Of a stretch of DNA of 64,000 bases, positions 49,301 to 56,248 are shown one piece after another. How positions within the stretch are numbered: position 1 is the stretch's first letter; the number at the start of each line of letters is the position of its first letter. The position numbers and the translations under genes are program-made. The DNA lies in NCBI GenBank assembly GCA_047617105.1, contig JBLGCB010000002.1:1-64000 (forward strand), written 5' to 3'. Below the pieces are notes generated by a model, which was given only the letters and a program-made list of their open reading frames with translations, ran no database searches and was not told where the DNA came from. The DNA comes from JABSOG01 sp047617105. Its GTDB lineage: Bacteria; Pseudomonadota; Gammaproteobacteria; Enterobacterales; Alteromonadaceae.

Positions 49301-51680
49301 AATGATAACCACAGGCAGTGACCGTCGCTTCAGTTGGGCCATAAGTGTTGACCAATTCAACACTTTGTCCTTTGCTACTCCTTTTACGACTACATTGCTC
49401 AAACCAACGATTGGCCAAACCCGCTTGCAGCGCTTCGCCACCGACGATCACCATGCGTAAAAATTCGGGTAACACCTTCAGTTGACAGGAAGCCAGCTGA
49501 TGCCAAAAGGCGGTGGGTAAGCTAACCAGCGAAATTTGCTGCTGCTGACAAAAATCGAAAAAGGCCAGCGGGTCGATGGCACATGCTTCGTTTCTTAACA
49601 CCAACTCGGCACCAAAACACAATGCGCCAAAGATTTCTTCTACCGCAATATCAAAGTTGATGGTCGAAAATTGCAATACTTTATCTTGGGCGGTAATGCG
49701 ATAACGCTGCTGCACATTGAGCAAAAAGTTGCTCAGCTGACGGTGCTCTACCATCACCCCTTTGGGGTTGCCGCTGGTGCCCGAGGTATAAATCACATAG
49801 GCCAAACTTTGTGGAGTGATGGTGATGTCTGGCAATGTGGTTTTACAGCCATATTGGACATATTTTGCATGGTCCATCAGCAACAACTCAGCGTCAGACC
49901 CTTTGAGCGCAGCATGTTCTGCCAGCGATTGTTGGCTGATAATGGTTTTCAGTCCGGCATCGTTGATCATATATTGCAACCGGGCGGCCGGGTATGCCGG
50001 GTCTAGCGGCACATAAGCACCACCGGCTTTTAAAATCGCCAACATCGCCACCAGCATATCGGCGCAGCGGTGAAAACATAACCCCAGCAAGGTATCAGCA
50101 ACCACCTGATGGTGTTCAATCAAGTGATGGGCGAGCGCATTACTTTGCTGTTCAAGTTCACTATAACTTAAGCTTTTTGCACCATCCTTTACCGCGTAAG
50201 CATCTGGATTAAGTTGGGCCTGCTGACGGATTAACAGTGGTGCCGGGGCAATGGCCTGGTGCTGTTCTGTTGCTGCTGGTACAGCCACTCCCATTGCCAC
50301 TTGCGGCTGAATATCAGCCAAAGTAGCACTGGCCGGGTCACTATGCTGCGCCAAATTAAGCAAGGTTTGTTTAAACAGATTCAGCATCACTGCCACCGCT
50401 TGCGGCTCAAAATCAGAACAGCGATAAGTCAGCTCTAGCTGTAACCCGCTACCAGATAATCCATTGGGCGGTATCACCGTGACGGTTAATGGATAATTGA
50501 GGTTCGAACGGTTTTCTGCGGCTTCGACGGTAAAATCCAGTTGATTTAACAGCTCACCCATCGGCGCATTTTCATAAACAAAAATGCTGTTAAACAGCGG
50601 TTGATGCTCGACTTCACTCCACTGCTGAATCAATGCCAATGAAGTGTGCTCATGCTCTCGCAGGTCTAAGTTATCTTGTTGGAGTTGGCCCAACCAAACA
50701 CTTAATGGTTGCTGCGAATTCAACCGACAACGCAGCGGCAAGGTATTGATAAACAAACCGAGCATCGATTCAATGCCTGCCACCGGGGCTGAACGACCTG
50801 CCACCGTGACACCAAATAAAACCTCATAGTCGCCACTGTATAACGCCAATGTTTGCGCCCAGGCCCCTTGCAACAAAGTGTTTAAGGTCACCTGATACTG
50901 GCGGGCGATGGCTTGCAGCTGTTTGGTGTTTTGCTGACTCAACTCACTGGTCAAGTCTTTACTCAACGGCTGATTGGCCGCTTTAAAACGATTGGGTTGC
51001 TCAATAGCCAACGAGGTTGGACTAGCAAAACCTTGCAGTTTTTGTTGCCAAAACGCCTGTTGCGGTTGTTTCTCAAGGTCTTGGGCTTCTAACCAAACAA
51101 TATAGTCTTCGAAACGGGCGGGTTTGCTTAACTGCAAAGATTTGCCATCAGCAAAGTGGCCATAATATTGCAAAAAGTCGCTCATGATCAGCGAGAAACA
51201 CCAGGCATCCATTAAGATATGGTGATAACTGCGGGTAAACTGATAACGATTATCACCGAGTCGAATCAGTCGAACATGCATTAATGGCGCTTGGTGAAAG
51301 GCCAAACCTTGTTCGCGCTCCTGTGCGAGTAATTGCTCAAGCTGTTGCTGCTGCTGGCTTTCGCCCAAGTGCGACCAGTCGAGAAAATCAAACGGCAATT
51401 CCACCGATTTCATCACCACCTGTAACGGCTGCTCTTGGCTGCGGTGAACAAAGCAAGTACGCAATATCTCATGCCGTGCCACCACGGCCTGCCACGCGGT
51501 GGCAAAAGCGTCGATATTCAGATTCTCCATCACCATAATATGACGGTACTGTTGTAAATACATGCCGCAACCCGGATGCATCAGGCTATGAAATAACATG
51601 CCTTGCTGAGTCGGCGTTAATGGGTAAATCGCAGCTATCTGTTTGGATAAGGCATTGTTTATTAAAGTAGGGTTATTCAT
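43356..51680 (-). CDS. NRPS: C-A(basic)-T-C-T-C-A(Ser)-T
   Basis: 2,774 aa; its ATG overlaps the preceding stop (ATGA). C1: SYHHILMDAWC (153-158). A1: pocket D-I-E-S-I-G-T-V-T, resembling Lys/Orn/Arg codes (Glu at the amine-binding position). T1: LGGHSLLVV (~1028). C2: LEHHIISDHVS (~1257). T2: LGGHSLLVM (~1609). C3: LEHHVVSDHVG (~1842). A2: pocket D-V-W-H-F-S-L-I-D, the serine code; YTSGSTGAPKGV. T3: LGGQSLLAM (~2714). No A domain lies between C2 and T2, and the T1-C2 and T2-C3 blocks are similar (both contain LQQGILFHHMIDPDNDPYV), which points to an internal duplication. Low-complexity tandem repeats (SPL, EFDD, LSLP, QQG) fill the linkers. I read the codes by hand from motif spacing. Confidence 0.9.
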   Translation of the reverse strand: MNNPTLINNALSKQIAAIYPLTPTQQGMLFHSLMHPGCGMYLQQYRHIMVMENLNIDAFATAWQAVVARHEILRTCFVHRSQEQPLQVVMKSVELPFDFLDWSHLGESQQQQQLEQLLAQEREQGLAFHQAPLMHVRLIRLGDNRYQFTRSYHHILMDAWCFSLIMSDFLQYYGHFADGKSLQLSKPARFEDYIVWLEAQDLEKQPQQAFWQQKLQGFASPTSLAIEQPNRFKAANQPLSKDLTSELSQQNTKQLQAIARQYQVTLNTLLQGAWAQTLALYSGDYEVLFGVTVAGRSAPVAGIESMLGLFINTLPLRCRLNSQQPLSVWLGQLQQDNLDLREHEHTSLALIQQWSEVEHQPLFNSIFVYENAPMGELLNQLDFTVEAAENRSNLNYPLTVTVIPPNGLSGSGLQLELTYRCSDFEPQAVAVMLNLFKQTLLNLAQHSDPASATLADIQPQVAMGVAVPAATEQHQAIAPAPLLIRQQAQLNPDAYAVKDGAKSLSYSELEQQSNALAHHLIEHHQVVADTLLGLCFHRCADMLVAMLAILKAGGAYVPLDPAYPAARLQYMINDAGLKTIISQQSLAEHAALKGSDAELLLMDHAKYVQYGCKTTLPDITITPQSLAYVIYTSGTSGNPKGVMVEHRQLSNFLLNVQQRYRITAQDKVLQFSTINFDIAVEEIFGALCFGAELVLRNEACAIDPLAFFDFCQQQQISLVSLPTAFWHQLASCQLKVLPEFLRMVIVGGEALQAGLANRWFEQCSRKRSSKGQSVELVNTYGPTEATVTACGYHLHQSFSASGEIPIGEANINTQLYVLDAKHNQLPFNALGELFIGGDSVARGYLNQPELTAERFVPSPFGPGLLYRSGDLVRWGVDGQLEFVGRIDDQVKIRGFRVELAEIEAVLQQCEGVKQALVTVYKKANGDKALAAYFTANNTSNNDIDTTTLRQQLAVSLADYMLPSVFIALERLPLTANGKIDKKALPAPQSQRLIKPQAPTNELEATLCEVWQQLLDINHVGIDDNFFTLGGHSLLVVQLLSALRKRELVIEAAQLFKTPTPAGLAAAIVASTALVSAAVPANKIPDDCQAITPEMLPLIELSQSEIDQLGCADNIQDIYPLAPLQQGILFHHMIDPDNDPYVVSALLDVANENIFNRLVEGLQWLINRHDVLRTRIVWRKLKKPVQVISRQAPLSLTWLELAGNDDIVELMRQHQLSSQGGRNFSIDLQQAPLLQVQVAKDPKTDRHAVLFLEHHIISDHVSVDIIIKELAAFVAGDELNLNPSVPYRNFVAAFTGTAQHSSSQAESMAYFTQQLAGMNTATLPYDLNVGGQLAQHKHTLDNPLSQQIRDTAKQYGMSPAVLFHGAWSLVVAQASGRSDIVFGTVMSGRLQNIDNLDAMLGLFINTLPLRINLYQLTADQLLRLMQQNLQALIPHEQCSLAMAKQCAQLPTEQGLFSALLNYRHSSPANDHALNGIKLVEVAEPSNYPFTLSVDDYGASAGFAITAEIDQQIPAKQVIDDMLNALQLLLEADGSSHVLTDDHCADQGLPAVAVQALPKLSLPKLSLPPLSLPPQSQPPKTKAEKQLALVWQEVLDVENVSRDDNFFQLGGHSLLVMQMITTLQQQNISLSATEIFANPDLKSLALLLKNSTVARFSAPANGIPADCTHITPDMLSMVTLNSDDIASIVAKVPGGAANIEDIYPLASLQQGILFHHMIDPDNDPYVMPAFLRIQGSEAYALFIDGLQQVIKRHDVLRTAILWRHRTQPVQVVYREVTLPVTMVEFDDSEFDDREFDDSQDHLAQMQRHCADMTINIEKAPLIGLTVAHHRVNDEYMIGLLEHHVVSDHVGLAIIQQELALIFAGNVEQLAAPVQYREFVAHSHHQQQLQTQDATAYFSQLLGDIEQPTLPFNLTNVQNQGGSIDEQEQQLPTALSLQIRQRAKQLKLTPAALFHSAMAMVIAACSGASNDVVFGTVMSGRLQGGEQGSMGMFINTLPLRVKLDCNLSSNSSGLVTQVNQSLLDLVPFEQVSLALAQSCSGIAAELPLFSAIINYRHSQKAPPLDEHNPLAGLKFIGTKERTNYPLTISVDDYGDDFVINVQVEQPYSARRICAYFETALSNLLSESSQPSSVLGSVLPLSEQQQIFELNQTDADYPHDQCIHQLFEAQVALSGDHCALVFGEQRLSYRALDQQANQLADYLLQQGKQQVMQQGMQQGQQGGFVALHMQRSIEMVIAIWAVLKSGAAYLPIDPELPTSRIDTILADSQPMMVLTEQLVRQCLDQAPSTAALRPVQSSLSPFSPLSPLSPLSPLSPLSPQAPAYLIYTSGSTGAPKGVVCSHQGLVNRIHWMQKQYPLTDNDRVLQKTPYSFDVSVWEFVWPLVTGATLVIAKPQGHKDPAYLAEVIKQQQITTLHFVPSMLAQMLNSKHSGHWLQGSAVKQVFCSGEALTNDIQQTFFANSKAKLHNLYGPTEAAIDVSFWPCAAEHHTVPIGKPIDNTQLLVLDQQQQLVPFGASGELYIGGVGLALGYLNQAELTAQCFIDNPFSQINSQRLYKTGDLVRYQADGNLLYLGRIDHQVKIRGLRIELGEIESQLTSHPAINGAQVCAQSDHKGDQHLVAYVIADKTSESELKAHLSAHLPSYMVPSIFIFVEQWPLNSNGKIDRKALPIATFSSVKTDFIAPSTEAQQLLAQIWADLLGINANDISINSNFFALGGQSLLAMQLISLIESRFGLSLSLQSLFQSPTIANISLQIAANAVKDDTLDFMDQLLSEFED
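44737..44799 (-). repeat. Seven 9-bp tandem repeats in the Ser adenylation domain
   Basis: GGTGAGAGA/G occurs seven times without interruption, encoding (S-P-L)n just before the YTSGSTG core. In frame, it lengthens a loop of the A domain. Copy number could vary by slippage. Confidence 0.92.
46294..46338 (-). repeat. Three 15-bp tandem repeats in condensation domain C3
   Basis: CTGTCATCAAA(C/T)TC(C/A) three times, encoding EFDDS-EFDDR-EFDDS in an acidic loop of C3. In frame. Confidence 0.92.
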
Positions 51681-54600
51681 GATTGTAACTCGGCTAGTAA
51701 GGAGACAAATGCCGCATCATCGATGCCCGCATGAGGAAAATCGGATCCGGTGGCCCGGCCATTGGCCTGATTAGAACAATGCCGAACAATCGCCTTCACT
51801 TGCTGGTCAAACGCCACCGCGACCTCCGGCAAGGTATTAAATACCGGATGGTTGTTCGGATAACACCAATCAACTTGCAAGCTGCCATTAACGATGATGG
51901 CATTGATATCCAGCAGGTGAGGACGCTGGTTTTGGGCCCCACGCATACCCACGCACATTGCTGGTATTAACTGAAAAGCTTGATCATCAAGCTGTGGCTG
52001 CTGGCCGAGGTAGTTAAACGAGACCAACGATGAATGACCCCACTCTTGCGTTTGTGGTAATGGCTGTGCGCCATAACGAATCATGCCATAACTCAAACCA
52101 TGGTCAGGCACATTACGCAATTGCTCTTTGGTGTCGATGATGGCTTGTTCGAGTGAGTCGCTGGTGGTGAACTTTTGCGGATAACGACAAGTAAACCAGC
52201 CGATGCTACGGGATAAATCGATGTCGGCTGTTAAAGCTTCACGGCCATGACCTTCAAGCTCAATGGTAATTTGAGTCAGATTCAACCACTGACTCAAGGT
52301 TCTCACCAAGGCACAAATCAACAACTCCTGCACTCGGGTATGATATGGCTGATTTGATTGATGGATTAACGCGCTGGTAATAGATTCGTCAAACCCCATC
52401 CTATGATGGCGGCTGTTACCATAACGGTTATCAACCTGTGAGATAGCGGTGACAGATAACTGTTGCATCCAGTATTGACGTTTATTGTCGATATCTTCAA
52501 TAGCGGTTTGGGCCAACAGCTGTTGCCAATCGGCAAATTCGGTTGATACGGGATCCAAGCTTTGCTGATGGTAGGCTTTAAGCAAATCATCGACAATAAT
52601 CCGCCATGATACCGCATCAACAATCAAGTGGTGCGCCGCCAGCAGCAAGGTATTGCTTTGGGCAAACCAGACAAAACGTAATAACGGCGCTGCCGCCAAG
52701 TCAAAGTCACCCTGCACCAATGTAAGCAGTTCGTCATCAACTTGTGCATCAATCACTTTCACCACATCTGCCGCCCAGTGCGATTGATAATCTTGGTAAT
52801 GCTGTGACCAGCTGCTCTGGGTTTGGTTCTGACTAAAGGCCAATCGTAAACTGGCATGATGGGCCAAGATAGCGTCCGTTGCAGTGACTAACGCTTCAAT
52901 ATTCAACCCATTGGGTGCTTTTAATAAAATCGATTGATTCCAATGACCCGGATTATCTAGCTTTTGCTCGAGCAACCAATGCTGAATTGGGGTCAGCGCA
53001 AATGATTGTTGAGTGAGTGAGGTCTGAGCTATTGGTTGCACTGGCTGTTGTTTTAAAGCCAGTGCTGCCGCCAATGCTGCAATCGTTTTATAAGCAAAAA
53101 TATCTTTGGGCAAAATCTGAATATTATGGCTTCGTGCTTTGGCCACCACTTGTAAACTGAGAATTGAGTCACCACCGCTGGCAAAAAAGTCATCATCAAC
53201 GCTTAACTCAGGTTTGCCGAGCATTTGCCGCCAAATTTCCAGCAGCACAGTCTCTGTAGGATTAAGCACTCTGTTTTGCACACTGGTCGCGGTTGGTTTC
53301 TCACTGCACGCAGGCAAGGCTTTTTTATCGATTTTGCCATTGGCTAACCGTGGCAAAGCCTCTAACAATACCCAATCAGCAGGCTGCATATAATCGGGCA
53401 ATGCTTGGGCTGCAAGCTGTTGAATAACCTCAAGCTGCTGTTCACTGACCAGATAAGCCACCAGCGAATTTTTGCCCTGTGCATTGGTGATATTCAGCAC
53501 CACGGCATCGCTAACATGCTGCTTTAACCAGTGTTCAATCTCGCCAAGTTCTACCCGGTAGCCGCGTATTTTCACCTGGCTGTCATTGCGACCAAGATAA
53601 TGCAATTGCTGCCCGTGCATCACCACACTGTCACCGCTGCGATACCAGCGTTTACCCTGATATTGATAAAACTGTTGCTGGTTCAACTTTATTTGATTGA
53701 GGTAACCTGCGGCCACGGTCGGGCCACTAATATGCAGCTCACCAGGGAACCCCTCAATCTGATGATGACCAGCACTATCCACCACCCTGACGGTCATATT
53801 GGCCATCGGTTGGCCCAGCGCAATACTATCTGCGTCGTCTCCAGTCAGCTTGTTTAGTAATACCCCGATGGTGGTTTCAGACGGTCCATAATGATTAAAA
53901 ATAGCCAACGCTGGTTTTTGTGCCCTGATGCGATTAAACAGTTGTGGCGAAAAGGCTTCGCCACCACAAATCAGCACCTGTTGTGGCAAAATTTCTAAAG
54001 CATCTTGCTGTTCAGCCAACAGCAAACCATTTAAATGTGACGGCACGATTTTAAGGCAATCAACCGGCTCGGCTTTAAGTGCACTGACCAATGCTTGGCT
54101 ATCTAGCGCCAGCGATTCAGCCAATAAACGCAAACAACGCCCAGTCAGCAGCGCACCAAATAATGCGGTATAACCCAAGTCTGCACTGTGATTAGACAAA
54201 CTGGCCATGCTGGCATTGGCCGTTAAACCGAGTTGAGGCATTACCCCGCTGACATAATGAACCAAATTACTTTGACTGATGCAAACCGCTTTAGGGTTAC
54301 CGGTCGAGCCTGAGGTGTAAATACAATAGGCTTCGTCTTCAGGTTGATTAGACACTTGCTCTGACGAATAGGTATATGCTCCACTAGTCGAGGTTAAGTG
54401 ATCATTGCTGATCACAAGGGCCAGCCCGGCATCTTTAACAATGTAATCAATTCTTGCCTGTGGCCACTGGGTATCAAGCACCACAAAAGAACCGCCAAGA
54501 CGCCAGCTAGCCAACATCAACACCACCTGCTTGACACCACGAGGTAAATGAATGCCTAACCTTTTATTGGCACCAAAACCCTGCTCAACCAAACGATTGG

Positions 54601-56248
54601 CTTGTTGTTCTACCTGCCCAAACAGGTCGCTATAACTGATTTTTAAACCCTCGCTTGAAATGGCGATGGCCTGAGGTGAAGCGGCAACATTGTCAGCAAA
54701 AGCCTGCGAAGCAGTGGCGGCAAGCGCGGGTTGTGACGGCCCTTTGAGCACAGATTGCAGTGATTGTGGCCCCATGCTTAACTGATCAAGCAGCAAATGT
54801 TGATTGGTCAACAACTGGTCCACCACATGAAAAAACATGGTTTGAATTCGTTCAACCGTGGCGGGTTTATACAGGCTATTGTTATAACGCCATTTACACA
54901 CAAAGTCGCTTTTATCGTCAACCACCACCAAGTTTAATTCATGGGCTGCACCGCGCTGCTCTGCCAACAATTCACGTTCAATCAGTTGCTGGTCAAGGCT
55001 ATTGTGATGCAACTGGTTTAAGGTAAACATATGCTGAAATACCGGGTTACGGCCGGCTGTTCGGTTAACTTCAGGCTTGTCGGTCAAATTGTCCATAAGC
55101 GTGGCAAATGGATAAGCTTGATGTTTTACCATCTGCTGTATTTGTTGATTAACCTTCACCAACCACTGCGAAAACAGCTGTTGTTGGTCGGTTTGACAGC
55201 GCAACGCCACCGGGTTAACCAAATAACCCACCAACTCATTGTCTTGCGGGGTTAACCGCCCAGCCGCGGGCGTGCCGATAACAAAATCGCTTTGCCCAGA
55301 CAACCGAGACATAAACCATTGAAAAGCCGCCATCCACCACACATAAGGGGTGACGCTTTGCATTTGGCAAGCCTGTCGTAACTGCTGTGATAACGCTGGC
55401 GCTAATGTCTGTTGTATTTCAGCCCCAGCGGATTCTAGATTCGGTTGATGCACAAAATCTGTCGGTAACTGTAATTGCGGTAAACCTGCTAAAGTTTGCA
55501 GCCAATAAGCCTGATCTTGCGGCTTTGTCTGGGTTTGCTGGTTGAGAGTCCATTGCTGATAATCATAATCTGGATACTGGCGAGTTACCGGGGCAGATTT
55601 ATTCAGCAAGCGCAGCAAGTCACGACGCAATAATTCAAAAGAAATAAAATCGGCCGCGATATGATGGACCACAATAGATAAATAACAGTTTTCGCCAACT
55701 TTTAGCACAGATGCAACACAGGTTTTACCGGCATCAGGTGCCAGTTGCTGGTCAGCTTGTTGATTGACCCATTGTTTGATGCGCAACTCGCTGGCATCGG
55801 CCGCTTCAATGATAGCCACTGCTGACTGTTGACTGCCATTAAGCCATTGAAAAGGTTCACCATCACGCTCACCATAATTGCAATTAAGCTGCGGGTAAGT
55901 CTGTAATAACTGACTAAAGGCAAACTGAATATCTTCATCACTGTAATGATTTTTCAGTTGGATGGCCCATGCCATGTTATACGCCACACTGGTCGGGTTG
56001 AGCCGATATAAAAACCACAACGCCCGTTCATTATCACTCAGAGGCCGGGTCTGATAATAATCAGCTTGTTCGGTTAACAGTTCAATTAGCGCGGGTTTAG
56101 CCGCTTTGATTTGCTGTAATAAGGTGTCATTCATCGCCCCTTCTGGCGCTTTAAATGCCAAGTTATCACCGTTCACCGTCAGTTCAATGCCGAGTTTCCA
56201 GCAGTTTTTTAACAGAGTAGGTATTGCTGTTGAGGCTATTGTGGCCAT
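51677..56248 (-). CDS. NRPS: docking - C - A(Asp) - T - E
   Basis: 1,523 aa. The ATG at 56248 is chosen because it overlaps the FAAL stop (TAATG) and is preceded by GGAAGGA; an upstream in-frame extension to 56368 lies inside the FAAL gene. Residues 1-60 resemble a TubC-type docking domain (LLKNCWKLGIELTVNGDNLA). C: VVHHIAADFIS (~193). A (~540-1010): pocket D-L-T-K-I-G-H-I-G, the aspartate code. T: DDDFFASGGDSILSL (~1022). Epimerisation domain: AAHHLIVDAVSWRII (~1215), LEGHGRE, IGWFTCRYP. It should acylate and then epimerise the first Asp, giving an acyl-D-Asp start. The stop overlaps the next start by 4 bp. Confidence 0.92.
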   Translation of the reverse strand: MATIASTAIPTLLKNCWKLGIELTVNGDNLAFKAPEGAMNDTLLQQIKAAKPALIELLTEQADYYQTRPLSDNERALWFLYRLNPTSVAYNMAWAIQLKNHYSDEDIQFAFSQLLQTYPQLNCNYGERDGEPFQWLNGSQQSAVAIIEAADASELRIKQWVNQQADQQLAPDAGKTCVASVLKVGENCYLSIVVHHIAADFISFELLRRDLLRLLNKSAPVTRQYPDYDYQQWTLNQQTQTKPQDQAYWLQTLAGLPQLQLPTDFVHQPNLESAGAEIQQTLAPALSQQLRQACQMQSVTPYVWWMAAFQWFMSRLSGQSDFVIGTPAAGRLTPQDNELVGYLVNPVALRCQTDQQQLFSQWLVKVNQQIQQMVKHQAYPFATLMDNLTDKPEVNRTAGRNPVFQHMFTLNQLHHNSLDQQLIERELLAEQRGAAHELNLVVVDDKSDFVCKWRYNNSLYKPATVERIQTMFFHVVDQLLTNQHLLLDQLSMGPQSLQSVLKGPSQPALAATASQAFADNVAASPQAIAISSEGLKISYSDLFGQVEQQANRLVEQGFGANKRLGIHLPRGVKQVVLMLASWRLGGSFVVLDTQWPQARIDYIVKDAGLALVISNDHLTSTSGAYTYSSEQVSNQPEDEAYCIYTSGSTGNPKAVCISQSNLVHYVSGVMPQLGLTANASMASLSNHSADLGYTALFGALLTGRCLRLLAESLALDSQALVSALKAEPVDCLKIVPSHLNGLLLAEQQDALEILPQQVLICGGEAFSPQLFNRIRAQKPALAIFNHYGPSETTIGVLLNKLTGDDADSIALGQPMANMTVRVVDSAGHHQIEGFPGELHISGPTVAAGYLNQIKLNQQQFYQYQGKRWYRSGDSVVMHGQQLHYLGRNDSQVKIRGYRVELGEIEHWLKQHVSDAVVLNITNAQGKNSLVAYLVSEQQLEVIQQLAAQALPDYMQPADWVLLEALPRLANGKIDKKALPACSEKPTATSVQNRVLNPTETVLLEIWRQMLGKPELSVDDDFFASGGDSILSLQVVAKARSHNIQILPKDIFAYKTIAALAAALALKQQPVQPIAQTSLTQQSFALTPIQHWLLEQKLDNPGHWNQSILLKAPNGLNIEALVTATDAILAHHASLRLAFSQNQTQSSWSQHYQDYQSHWAADVVKVIDAQVDDELLTLVQGDFDLAAAPLLRFVWFAQSNTLLLAAHHLIVDAVSWRIIVDDLLKAYHQQSLDPVSTEFADWQQLLAQTAIEDIDNKRQYWMQQLSVTAISQVDNRYGNSRHHRMGFDESITSALIHQSNQPYHTRVQELLICALVRTLSQWLNLTQITIELEGHGREALTADIDLSRSIGWFTCRYPQKFTTSDSLEQAIIDTKEQLRNVPDHGLSYGMIRYGAQPLPQTQEWGHSSLVSFNYLGQQPQLDDQAFQLIPAMCVGMRGAQNQRPHLLDINAIIVNGSLQVDWCYPNNHPVFNTLPEVAVAFDQQVKAIVRHCSNQANGRATGSDFPHAGIDDAAFVSLLAELQS

